64,000 nucleotides of DNA from an uncultured Eubacteriales bacterium (GTDB lineage Bacteria > Bacillota > Clostridia > Peptostreptococcales > Anaerovoracaceae). Location of the stretch: NCBI GenBank assembly GCA_902774265.1, contig CACYHR010000020.1, forward strand, positions 62,001 to 126,000. Reading direction: 5' to 3'. The notes beneath the pieces were generated by a model. The model searched no databases. It was not told the origin of the DNA and worked only from the letters and a program-made list of their open reading frames with translations. This document shows positions 1 through 7,339 of the stretch, one piece after another (positions within the stretch are counted from its first letter, which is position 1; every line of letters starts with the position of its first letter). The translations under genes were made by a program, and so were the position numbers.

Positions 1-152
1 GTGAGCGTTCTCAGGCATACAAATGATATAAGCATACTTGAGACAGCACCGATGATCAGGAACTTAGGCTCAGTTTTTTCAGACATAACAAACCACAGTG
101 CCATAAGCAGCACTGCAGTCCATATCCAGTTGATCACGGTGTTCTTCTTCAT
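1..152 (-). CDS. MnhE/MrpE-like Na+/H+ antiporter subunit E, 3' part outside the window
   Basis: The minus strand is open from an ATG at 152-150 to the window edge, giving 50 residues. The product starts with a Lys-rich MKKNT, then a hydrophobic stretch with WIWTAVLLMALWFVM, a short polar turn (SEKTEPK), and a second hydrophobic stretch. This two-step membrane pattern resembles the N-terminus of the MnhE/MrpE subunit of multisubunit cation/proton antiporters. No strong Shine-Dalgarno is visible, but a TATAAT hexamer lies at 172-167 on the minus strand. The family call rests on the pattern of a short fragment, so another small membrane protein is possible. The adjoining sequence to the left should hold the rest of mnhE and perhaps mnhF and mnhG. 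Confidence 0.45.
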   Translation of the reverse strand, partial: MKKNTVINWIWTAVLLMALWFVMSEKTEPKFLIIGAVSSMLISFVCLRTL

Positions 153-235
153 GAGTATTAGTATACATTATATTGCTGAATATGTCATATAACATTGCGT
201 ATGTTTACAAAAAAAAGAAATAAAAGATGGATGAA

Positions 236-444
236 TTCAACCAGGAGCAAAGCTCCAACAAGCTCGCTTGATTGGAGCGAGCGACGCCGTCAACAGACAC
301 CGGGAGCTTCAGCTCCTGAGAGCATCAGTGGACACCGGGAGCTTCAGCTCCTGAGAGCATCAGTGGGGGATTGTTACCCACCATTGATGGTCGAAAATGG
401 AACCCGCCGCCTAAGAGGCGGGGGACATCCGGTGTCTGTTATAA
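236..444 (+). repeat. Family 1 structured repeat, copy A (near complete)
   Basis: The copy starts with TTCAACCAGGAGC and ends with GTTATAA. It holds nested hairpins: GGAGC-aaa-GCTCC at the left end, a GCTCGCT/AGCGAGC arm, and a block closed by CAGACACCGG (294-303) pairing with CCGGTGTCTG (429-438). Inside that block are GGAGC-ttca-GCTCC and CCCGCC/GGCGGG arms. Copy B at 21124-21344 is nearly the same sequence in inverse orientation. Partial copies lie at 7172-7305, 47902-47996, 28882-28980 and 62835-62861. There is no coding sequence inside. Defined ends with internal palindromes suggest a non-autonomous mobile element, possibly of IS200/IS605 or REP type; that origin is inference. Confidence 0.8.
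296..365 (+). repeat. Perfect 35-bp tandem duplication inside repeat copy A
   Basis: The 35-base unit beginning GACACCGGGAGCTTCAG occurs at 296-330 and again, identical, at 331-365. Copy B carries one unit only, so the duplication is specific to this copy and probably recent. It doubles the GGAGC-ttca-GCTCC hairpin. Confidence 0.85.
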
Positions 445-451
445 CAACGGA

Positions 452-487
452 TCAAAAAATTAACAGCGGGCTGATGTCTGCTGCCCG
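452..487 (-). terminator. Probable terminator of the radical SAM-lexA operon
   Basis: Read on the minus strand downstream of lexA, CGGGC (487-483) pairs with GCCCG (471-467) across an 11-base loop. A T-rich run, read as TTTTTT on the minus strand, follows at about 454-459. The stem is short but the position is right. Confidence 0.5.
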
Positions 488-553
488 AAGCAGAGACAAA
501 TGCCCGCCTATGAACACCGCATAAAAATTGGTTATGCGATGGAAGATAGCAAA

Positions 554-1195
554 TCAGCTGAAGAATCTGAATACACCTTTGACCTTGCCGACTACGGTTA
601 CATCCCTTGCAATGATAGGATCCATATAGTCATTTTCAGGCTGCAGTCTGATATGATCAGATTCCCTGAAGAATCTCTTAACTGTTGCGCCTGATTCATA
701 TCCGTCATTTACCATAGCAACAACGATTTCCCCGTTGCTTGCATCATGCGATTCCTGAACAATCAGATAATCACCGTCATTGATGCCGATATTGACCATA
801 CTGTCTCCGTGTACAGTAAGGATGAAATTATTGCCCTGACTCACAAATCTCGAAGGAACAGGCAGCTCATCTACTATGTTCTGCTGTGCCAGAATCGGTT
901 CGCCGGCTGCAACATCTCCGATAACAGGCAGAGAAACTATATTGCTGTAATCCGCTGCCGGAGCCTGCGGTCTTGCCGGTGCCATATCAACAGGCAGCAC
1001 CGTACGCGGTTTGGCAGGGTCCTTGCGGACCAGTCCTTTTTCCTCAAGTGTCTTGATATCGCTGTGTACAGTTGACGTGGACCTGATATCAAGCGCCTGA
1101 CAAATCTCTCTTACTGTAGGTGAATAGCCCTTTTCCGTAATGATCTTTTTCATATAGGCCAGGATATCCTGCTGGCGCTGTTCACTCTTTTTCAT
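554..1195 (-). CDS. lexA: LexA, SOS-response repressor and self-cleaving protease
   Basis: LexA binds SOS operators and is inactivated by RecA-stimulated self-cleavage. The 213-residue product has the N-terminal winged helix (SPTVREIC, then STSTVHSDIKTLEEKG) and the C-terminal S24 peptidase domain. The Ala-Gly cleavage site is in DVAAGEP, the catalytic serine in GDSMV and the catalytic lysine in ATVKRFF. Length is normal for LexA. I chose the ATG at 1195 (MKKSEQRQQD) because AGGAGG lies 6 bases upstream; an in-frame ATG 18 bases earlier would precede that site. The gene follows a radical SAM gene after 46 bases with no terminator between, so both probably share the promoter at 2120-2148, which contains a perfect LexA box. 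That predicts autoregulation. Confidence 0.97.
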   Translation of the reverse strand: MKKSEQRQQDILAYMKKIITEKGYSPTVREICQALDIRSTSTVHSDIKTLEEKGLVRKDPAKPRTVLPVDMAPARPQAPAADYSNIVSLPVIGDVAAGEPILAQQNIVDELPVPSRFVSQGNNFILTVHGDSMVNIGINDGDYLIVQESHDASNGEIVVAMVNDGYESGATVKRFFRESDHIRLQPENDYMDPIIARDVTVVGKVKGVFRFFS

Positions 1196-1241
1196 GGCAT
1201 CCTCCTGACGCATCCCTTGTTCTGTGAATGTTTTGAATGTG

Positions 1242-2072
1242 CTATTTATATTGATGACTTACGAGATCGTTGATGTTGAGTTCGTGTCCGTATTCGTTCC
1301 AGTCATCATAAATACGGCCGTTTTGTCTGATGATTATATCCCCCACTATTCCATCAACCTTTGCGAACGGAAGAGTCTTGTGATAAGTGATCTTACTGCC
1401 GTTTCTTTCAAATACATATCCTGTTCTGAAGCGTTCCTTTTCCAGAGCATATTTGAATTCACATATCTCTGAAATTAGTTTGAACAGATTGTCTTTATCC
1501 GTATCGAATACATTTTCGAGATTCAGATATGAATAATTTGCTCTCAGCTGTATCTCATGGCCCTTGAATCTGTCAAGAAAAGCAACAAGCTTGTCAGCGG
1601 TAGCAGGATCCTTTGCATCTTCGAATACAACGCAGTTGATCCTTGTCCTGAAGTTCAGAAGATCGAAAATCTCATCCGGGCATTCCTTAACATAATGCTT
1701 GAGATGCCGTGAAACATTTACGCAGCTGATCCTGTCCTCATATCTGTTGAGTATGTCGGCTACATCCTGAATAGTCTGACCTTCACCCACAGGCATAGTA
1801 GTATTGATATATATATGATGACCTTCGTTTATATGGTCAAGTATATCCTGCAGAGAATCAAGCTCTGCCAGCGGTTCACCTCCGGTCAATACCACATCAT
1901 TATTAGGAAATATCCTGTCCATCAGATCAAGTGCCTGGTAGCACCTGTTTAGATCAAACCCTGATGTATCTCTGTACTCTTTCTTGTTTACGCAGAACGG
2001 ACATGCATTATTACAGTCATACGGTACGAACATTGTGACCGTAGGACCGATCTTGGGAAATTCGTTTTTCAT
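1242..2072 (-). CDS. Radical SAM protein co-transcribed with lexA
   Basis: This 276-residue protein carries the radical SAM CX3CX2C motif as CNNACPFC near residues 20-27, which would bind the [4Fe-4S] cluster that cleaves S-adenosylmethionine. It is followed by the TGGEP motif (about residue 64) typical of the SAM-binding strand. There is no extra C-terminal cluster motif, so it is not an obvious SPASM or Twitch protein, and the substrate cannot be read from the sequence. It is the first gene of an operon with lexA and lies directly behind an SOS operator, so induction by DNA damage is expected. It does not look like spore photoproduct lyase. The nearest GGAG is about 14 bases from the ATG, so initiation may be weak. 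Confidence 0.88.
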   Translation of the reverse strand: MKNEFPKIGPTVTMFVPYDCNNACPFCVNKKEYRDTSGFDLNRCYQALDLMDRIFPNNDVVLTGGEPLAELDSLQDILDHINEGHHIYINTTMPVGEGQTIQDVADILNRYEDRISCVNVSRHLKHYVKECPDEIFDLLNFRTRINCVVFEDAKDPATADKLVAFLDRFKGHEIQLRANYSYLNLENVFDTDKDNLFKLISEICEFKYALEKERFRTGYVFERNGSKITYHKTLPFAKVDGIVGDIIIRQNGRIYDDWNEYGHELNINDLVSHQYK

Positions 2073-2119
2073 ATTATTTTCTCATACTCCGACTTATGTT
2101 AATGTGTTTTATCGTAAGG

Positions 2120-2148
2120 ATTTTATCATACGAACAATTGTTTGTAAA
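2120..2148 (-). promoter_or_regulatory. Promoter of the radical SAM-lexA operon
   Basis: On the minus strand, a -35 element TTTACA (2148-2143) and a -10 element TAAAAT (2125-2120) are separated by 17 bases. The LexA box at 2131-2144 fills the spacer, so LexA binding would block RNA polymerase. Confidence 0.75.
2131..2144. promoter_or_regulatory. LexA box (SOS operator)
   Basis: CGAACAATTGTTTG matches the Gram-positive consensus CGAACNNNNGTTYG at every fixed position. It sits between the -35 and -10 of the promoter that drives lexA itself, the usual place for autorepression. Confidence 0.92.
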
Positions 2149-2180
2149 TAGTTCCGGCAATAGTTTATGATTTATCAAAA

Positions 2181-2216
2181 CGGGAAGCCGGAATATGTTT
2201 CTATTCCGGCTTCCCG
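2181..2216 (-). terminator. Strong terminator hairpin after the secreted FN3 gene
   Basis: CGGGAAGCCGGAATA (2181-2195) pairs perfectly over 15 bp with TATTCCGGCTTCCCG (2202-2216) across a 6-base loop. It lies downstream of the minus-strand gene at 2284-3852, with a TTTT run just after the stem on that strand. It also shields the lexA promoter from read-through. Confidence 0.9.
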
Positions 2217-2283
2217 TATTAATTTTTACTTGCAAATCTCTGATCAGCTGAGCTATTACTTCAGAGATTACTCAGATCAAATA

Positions 2284-3852
2284 TTATTTTGTCTTGAAGG
2301 ATTTTGCTTTGGACCATTTACCGTAGAATGTATATCCTTCGATTTTCTTATAGGCGCGTACCTTTACGCTGTATTTTCTGTTTGATGTAAGCTTCTTTAA
2401 TGTCTTGCTTGTGCCTTTTACTGTATAATTCTTAACTTTTCCGGTTTTCTTATTAGTGAGCTTAACCTTATATGCAGTAGTCTTTTTGGTTTTATTCCAC
2501 TTAACAACTGCCTTGTTTTTGCCGGCTGTAACGCTCTTGATCTTTACCTTAGCAGGTGTGTATTTAGCTTTGAGTTCTTTATAATGAGCAACAACATCCG
2601 CATTGGATATAGGCTCAGTCTTTGTCTCGCCGCAGACCTTGCATGTGAGGAACATTTCGCCATCTGCCTTAATTGTCGGCTCTTTTATGACCTTTCCTTC
2701 ATCCCAGTCATGTACAGCCTTTGCATGGATCTGCAGGAATGCGCAATTGTAAGGAGCATCAATTACCAGAACAGAATATTCTTCGGCTTTCAGAGGTTCT
2801 CCGTTGATATTGAATGCAACCTCTGTATCCTTGTCAAAGAATTTACCGAACGAGCTGTCAAGAACGATATTAGCGATATAGGTATCGTCACCCTTTGCTG
2901 TGAAGCTGGTTTCATTGCCCTTGAACAGTTTCTGCAGTCCGTCCTGAACCTTGGAAGCAAATGCTTTGATCTCATCGGCAGTAGGGATTTTTGCCTTACT
3001 ACTATCATCCGATTTAGCAGGAAGTGCGTTCTCAATAACCTTTCTGATATCCTTATCTTCTGTAGTCCAGAGCGGAAGATCAGCATCGACTTTTTCATTG
3101 CCCAGTCTCTGTGTCACTGTGTAATCCGCATCATTGGTTGCTACTGAAGGCTTTGGATCCTGAGTAAGACTCATGTCTTTGAAAGTCGAAGTAACTACAG
3201 TGCCGCAGACAAGATCGTCGAGTGACAGATTTACTTCAGTAACCGGATCGCACCACAGCGCATAGAACATTTCTCCTTCCTGGAGTTTCTTAAATGCGCT
3301 TTTTTCCAGTTCCTGAACGATATCCTTGTAACTGCTGTAGTACGTGATATCATGAGTGGCAGCTCCGACGAATCTGCACTTATTGTCAACAATACTGACA
3401 TCTATGTTCTTTCCGGTCTTTGCCCTGATTACAGAAGCGTCAAAGAGAGTCATGAACATGTTATGAGTAAACAATCTACTGTCAGGCACAGCAAGTGTTA
3501 CAAGAGATCCGCTTACCTGCATTCCGCTTATATCCATTTTCGGGAATAATTTGGATATCGTACCCGACCAGTTGCTGCATACTTCAGCTGCAAGTGCTTC
3601 ATGTCCCTCGCCCATGTCAACATTAACATATAATGCAGTGACCTTTCTGAGCGCCTGAAAATCCATATCTGATACTAAACCGCTCAATGCTTTTTCGGCA
3701 TCGGTATCACGTATAACAAGATTATCTGCATACTTATCGTAATTACCTGAATCATCCGCCCATACAGTTGCCATAGGCATCATACTCAGTATCAGAGTAA
3801 GAGCCAGAAGGACAACCATCCCTCTGCGGGTCAAATTCTTTTTTTTCTTCAT
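2284..3852 (-). CDS. Secreted protein with C-terminal lysine-rich fibronectin III-like domain
   Basis: This 522-residue protein starts with a signal peptide (Lys/Arg-rich start, hydrophobic core, probable cut near VWADD). The central region (about 40-330) is not recognised. A segment with HDWDEGKVIK and CKVCGE near residues 395-430 resembles the small CxxC modules found in clostridial surface proteins. The last 85-90 residues form a fibronectin III-like domain rich in Lys and Tyr, ending GKWSKAKSFKTK. The same C-terminal type is found in four other secreted proteins of the window. There is no LPXTG motif, so this basic domain may attach the protein to wall polymers; that is inference. GGAGATAAAACT precedes the ATG, and strong terminators lie on both sides, so it is a single-gene unit. 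Confidence 0.8.
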   Translation of the reverse strand: MKKKKNLTRRGMVVLLALTLILSMMPMATVWADDSGNYDKYADNLVIRDTDAEKALSGLVSDMDFQALRKVTALYVNVDMGEGHEALAAEVCSNWSGTISKLFPKMDISGMQVSGSLVTLAVPDSRLFTHNMFMTLFDASVIRAKTGKNIDVSIVDNKCRFVGAATHDITYYSSYKDIVQELEKSAFKKLQEGEMFYALWCDPVTEVNLSLDDLVCGTVVTSTFKDMSLTQDPKPSVATNDADYTVTQRLGNEKVDADLPLWTTEDKDIRKVIENALPAKSDDSSKAKIPTADEIKAFASKVQDGLQKLFKGNETSFTAKGDDTYIANIVLDSSFGKFFDKDTEVAFNINGEPLKAEEYSVLVIDAPYNCAFLQIHAKAVHDWDEGKVIKEPTIKADGEMFLTCKVCGETKTEPISNADVVAHYKELKAKYTPAKVKIKSVTAGKNKAVVKWNKTKKTTAYKVKLTNKKTGKVKNYTVKGTSKTLKKLTSNRKYSVKVRAYKKIEGYTFYGKWSKAKSFKTK

Positions 3853-3964
3853 AGTTTTATCTCCTTGTAATTAATATTTGATGAAAAAAACCTCCATAAG
3901 CAAATCTTTTCATAATTATTTGTATTATATCACGATTTGACAGTGAATGTTGCACTCCTAATGA

Positions 3965-3990
3965 AAAAAGTCTCTCTTCAGAGACTTTTT
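3965..3990 (-). terminator. Terminator of proC
   Basis: AAAAAGTCTC (3965-3974) pairs with GAGACTTTTT (3981-3990) across TCTTCA, giving a 10-bp stem with its own T-run. It lies 40 bases beyond the proC stop. Confidence 0.85.
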
Positions 3991-4028
3991 CACTATTATC
4001 CGTCATATCTGCATACGGCATTCAGCCG

Positions 4029-4826
4029 TTAGTTTTTGCCGAGTTCTTTTGCTCTCTCTGTAGCCTTGTCTACTGTATCGATGAATGCACCGCGGATACC
4101 GTGCTCCTCGAGAGTCTTCACACCAACAATAGTGTTTCCGCCAGGCGAGCAGACCATATCCTTGAGTTCACCCGGATGTTTGCCTGTTTCGAGAACCATC
4201 TTTGCAGCTCCGTAAACAGTCTGTGCCGCAAGTCTCATTGCAGTCGGTCTCGGGAGACCCTTCATAACGCCGCCGTCAGCAAGCGCTTCGATCACCAGGT
4301 AAATGTATGCCGGGCCGGCTCCGGAGAGTCCGCAGGCAGTATCTATCAGAGGTTCAGGCATCCACTCAACTATACCTATGGATGAGAAAAGCTTTTCTGC
4401 GAAATCCTTTTCCTCCTGTGTGAGATCTGTATTGGAATCAAGCGCAAATGCACCTGCACCGACCAGAGCCGGTGTATTAGGCATAAGTCTCAGCAGTCTG
4501 AAATCTCCTGCAGTCCACTTGCGAAGTGTCTCTGTAGTGACACCTGCCATTATGGAGATAAGAGCTTTTCCGTCAAGTGTATCTCCGAGTTCCTTAAGTC
4601 CGCCCTGTGCATATTGCGGCTTAAGTGAAACGACTACCATATCAGAAATGCTACCAAGCTCGGTATTGCTGCTTACTATATTGCATCCGAGGTCACTGTA
4701 TTTCTTTTTGATCTGTTCGCTGAGATCATATACATAAACTTCTTCAGGCTTTACAACTCCGGTTTCGAGAGCTCCGGAAAGGATAGCGCCGCCCATTGCA
4801 CCTGCACCGAGGAATCCGATCTTCAT
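4029..4826 (-). CDS. proC: Pyrroline-5-carboxylate reductase
   Basis: ProC reduces 1-pyrroline-5-carboxylate to L-proline with NAD(P)H, the last step of proline synthesis. The 265-residue length is typical. The N-terminal Rossmann motif GFLGAGAMGGA (residues 4-14) binds the cofactor. The C-terminal dimerisation and active-site region carries the family signature in SGAGPAYIYL and CSPGGNTIVGVKTLEEHGIR. GGAGGTAGAAT precedes the ATG and a terminator follows, so the gene stands alone. No proA or proB lies nearby. Confidence 0.96.
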   Translation of the reverse strand: MKIGFLGAGAMGGAILSGALETGVVKPEEVYVYDLSEQIKKKYSDLGCNIVSSNTELGSISDMVVVSLKPQYAQGGLKELGDTLDGKALISIMAGVTTETLRKWTAGDFRLLRLMPNTPALVGAGAFALDSNTDLTQEEKDFAEKLFSSIGIVEWMPEPLIDTACGLSGAGPAYIYLVIEALADGGVMKGLPRPTAMRLAAQTVYGAAKMVLETGKHPGELKDMVCSPGGNTIVGVKTLEEHGIRGAFIDTVDKATERAKELGKN

Positions 4827-5012
4827 ATTCTACCTCCGTAATAAATCAAGAGTATTAGTTTCCGCTTCAGTTCAGCAGCGAATCGAACGCATTACTTTTC
4901 GATTTCCGCCACATCTATATTGTACCGCGTTTTAGACCGCAGTTCAACAGCAATTTTGATATATCGTCCCGTTTTTACCGCATATTGTCCAACCGGGAGT
5001 AATCTCCGAGAA

Positions 5013-5059
5013 GCGAAACACTCTTCTTATCATCACAGCTACGCTCAGCTCAGCAGCGC
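5013..5059 (-). repeat. Family 2 gene-end repeat, copy 1
   Basis: This copy includes GCGAAACACTCTTCTTATC and CGCTCAGCTCAGCAGCGC on the plus strand. Read on the minus strand it begins at the 3' end of the small membrane protein gene (stop at 5045-5047) and runs into the downstream flank. Related copies are at 16188-16250, 24350-24378, 29608-29667 and 62793-62814. Confidence 0.55.
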
Positions 5060-5503
5060 ACCTGCACCGTAAGTGACTGTCGTAACTATGATACCTGCTA
5101 TCAGAACGCCTGCGATTATGGCCGGCATAGCTGTTTTCAGCCTCATATTCATCATCGCCGCTACCAGAGCGCCTGTCCATGCACCGGTGCCGGGCAGAGG
5201 AACAGCAACCAGTATCATAAGTCCAAGGAACTCATACCTTTCAACCAGCACTTTGTTTTTTTCCGCTTTGCTCTCGAGCCTGCAGACCATTCTGTCCAGA
5301 CTGCCGCTTTTGGTTCTGAGCCACTCGAAAACCTTGCGCGTAAATACGACCAGTATCGGTATCGGAACCAGATTGCCGATCACTGCAAGCACAAAAGCTG
5401 TATGCACACTAAGACCGGAAACAACCCCATACGGAATCGCACCCCTTAGCTCTACTACCGGCACCATCGCCATCAGAAAAGTTATAAGTTCAGCTTTTAT
5501 CAT
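5045..5503 (-). CDS. Small multidrug export-family membrane protein (PF06695/COG2426 type)
   Basis: This 152-residue integral membrane protein has the hallmarks of the putative small multidrug export family. They are an N-terminal helix with PVVELRGAIPYG, a second hydrophobic segment with NLVPIPILVVF, a charged loop with ESKAEKNK, and a glycine-proline segment VAVPLPGTGAWTGALVA, followed by a last hydrophobic helix. The transport role of the family is poorly established, so export activity is only a name here. Its last codons overlap the start of a family 2 repeat. AGGAA lies about 10 bases before the ATG. It is not clearly in an operon with its neighbours. Confidence 0.85.
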   Translation of the reverse strand: MIKAELITFLMAMVPVVELRGAIPYGVVSGLSVHTAFVLAVIGNLVPIPILVVFTRKVFEWLRTKSGSLDRMVCRLESKAEKNKVLVERYEFLGLMILVAVPLPGTGAWTGALVAAMMNMRLKTAMPAIIAGVLIAGIIVTTVTYGAGALLS

Positions 5504-5593
5504 TTAGCAACCATTCCTATCCTGCGCAGTTTTGCGCTCAACGTACAGTTTTCACTCATTTTGCTTTTATGCTCAGACCCATTTATAAATCAG

Positions 5594-6973
5594 TTAGCCT
5601 TCAATCAAAAATGCCTTGTATCCCTTGTAAGCTTCATAAAGATCAGACTTGCTGATGGCTTCCCACGGAGCATGCATGGAAAGAACCGGAATACCGCTGT
5701 CTATTACCTCCATGCCATAGAGCGAAAGAATATATGCGATAGTTCCGCCGCCTCCTGTATCAACCTTTCCCATTTCGGCAGACTGGAATGCTACATTGTG
5801 CTTATCGAGTATAGCACGCAGTTTTCCGATGTACTCGGCATTTGCGTCGTTAGAGCCGCTCTTGCCTCTCGATCCGGTATACTTGTTGAAAGTAAGTCCG
5901 TGTCCGAAATAGCATGCATTCATTTTTTCAAACTTATCCGCATAAAGAGGATCGTAGGCTGCACTTACATCGGAAGAGAGCATCCTGCTGTTTCTGAGCA
6001 CTCTCGAAAGATTGAGTTCGCTGTAGATTCCCATTCTGTCGAGTATTTCTCTGATCATATCAACAAAGAAATGCGATTCCATTCCCGTGGCGCCTACGCT
6101 TCCGATCTCTTCCTTGTCGACGAAAAGGCCGCAGGCAGTCGTCTTTACCTCAGGAACGTCGAACAATGCGACTGCTGAAGGATAAGCGCAGCATCTGTCA
6201 TCATGACCGTATCCGAGTATCATGCTGCGGTCGAAACCGGCCTCTCTCGCCTTACCGGCAGGCACAGCCTCTATCTCAGCAGAGAAGAAATCTTCCTCTT
6301 CGATATCATAATTATCCTTGAGCAGCTTGATAATAAAAGCTTTGACTGCGTCTTTTTCCTCTCCCGCAAGAGGTCTGCTTCCAACCATTATGTCAAGGTC
6401 CTCGCCCTCAACAACTTTTGCACCAACCTTCTTCAGCTGTTCCTGTGCAAGATGTATCAGAATATCGCTGACAAAGAAAACCGGCTCGTCGTCCTTCTCA
6501 CCTATGCTGAGTTTTATTACAGTTCCGTCCTTCTTTACAACAACTCCGTGAAGTGCCAGAGGCATAGCAACATAATGATAATACTTGATGCCCCCGTAAT
6601 AATGAGTATTAAAATATGCAAATTCATCAGATTCATAAAGTGGATTCTGCTTGAGGTCCAGTCTCGGCGAATCGATGTGTGCTCCGAGAATATTCATTCC
6701 CCTGTTTACGATATCCTCACCGATGTTGACCATCATAACATATTTGCCCATATTGTTGGCATAAACCTTGTCTCCGAAGCCCAGTGTCCCGCCCTGTGCG
6801 ATCACATCTTCCAGGTTTCTGTATCCGTTTGCCTCAGCCATCTCAATAAGGATGTCCGTGCATTCGCGCTCAGTCTTTCCGTTATTGAGAAAACCGATAT
6901 AGTCTGCACTCAGTTTTTCAAGCTGTTCAAGTTCACCTTCATTGTACAGCTTCCACATATTGTCCTTGCTCAT
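5594..6973 (-). CDS. M18-family aminopeptidase (zinc metallopeptidase)
   Basis: The 459-residue product matches the aminopeptidase I (M18) family, cytosolic dinuclear-zinc exopeptidases that remove N-terminal residues from peptides. Motifs in order are GAHIDSPRLD (first metal ligand, about residue 97), HDDRCC near 256, EEIGS (catalytic Glu, about residue 290), and a C-terminal HAPWE motif carrying another metal histidine. The fold is a catalytic core with an inserted dimerisation domain, and length is normal. AGGAGG lies 6 bases before the ATG. It probably serves peptide catabolism in an amino-acid-using anaerobe. Confidence 0.93.
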   Translation of the reverse strand: MSKDNMWKLYNEGELEQLEKLSADYIGFLNNGKTERECTDILIEMAEANGYRNLEDVIAQGGTLGFGDKVYANNMGKYVMMVNIGEDIVNRGMNILGAHIDSPRLDLKQNPLYESDEFAYFNTHYYGGIKYYHYVAMPLALHGVVVKKDGTVIKLSIGEKDDEPVFFVSDILIHLAQEQLKKVGAKVVEGEDLDIMVGSRPLAGEEKDAVKAFIIKLLKDNYDIEEEDFFSAEIEAVPAGKAREAGFDRSMILGYGHDDRCCAYPSAVALFDVPEVKTTACGLFVDKEEIGSVGATGMESHFFVDMIREILDRMGIYSELNLSRVLRNSRMLSSDVSAAYDPLYADKFEKMNACYFGHGLTFNKYTGSRGKSGSNDANAEYIGKLRAILDKHNVAFQSAEMGKVDTGGGGTIAYILSLYGMEVIDSGIPVLSMHAPWEAISKSDLYEAYKGYKAFLIEG

Positions 6974-7171
6974 TAAATTCCTCCTGTAAATATTTCAGAG
7001 AGGCATCGCACCTCTTAATAATTGAATTATCGGAACAGACGGCCAAACCGACCACCCATGTTTTCCAAATGTGTATTCTAACATGATACGCACAAAAAAA
7101 GAAGCCCCTCACATAGGGGAATGCTGCTGTACCATACCCGCCGTTGCCGACTTCCGTCCTCCCACACAAAA

Positions 7172-7305
7172 CGCCCGCCCGAATGCACGGAGCTTACCTT
7201 GAAGTAAGTGAGTACATGAGGGCGGGCGATGTTATCGAAGGAGCTTAGCCTCCGTAGATCAAGGTTTCCGACCTTACGGCAACGCCGTATTATCCGGAGG
7301 AAACC
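7172..7305. repeat. Family 1 structured repeat, copy C (partial), in the 366-base gap before hydA's end
   Basis: The gap 6974-7339 has no gene. It contains a 9-bp perfect stem CGCCCGCCC (7172-7180) / GGGCGGGCG (7220-7228) with an inner CTTAC/GTAAG arm. Next comes the repeat module GGAGCTTAGCCTCCGTAG (7240-7257), also seen in copy D. Then follows a hairpin GGTTTCC (7263-7269) / GGAAACC (7299-7305) around ACGGC-aac-GCCGT, which matches the hairpin at 21245-21285 in copy B. It lacks the TTCAACC end. It lies just 3' of hydA and may also stop transcription. Confidence 0.65.
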
Positions 7306-7339
7306 TTACAAAGCTGTGGGCGAAAAAGACAAGCTTTTT

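Noticed and set aside
296..365. 35-bp direct repeat as a CRISPR array
   Set aside because: Two units abut with no spacer, and there are no cas genes. It is a tandem duplication inside a dispersed repeat.
236..444. Family 1 repeat as a TnpB or IscB guide RNA (omega RNA/HEARO)
   Set aside because: The TTCAACC end and hairpins suggested it, but there is no tnpB or iscB gene near any copy and I could not match a known scaffold. Left as a possibility only.
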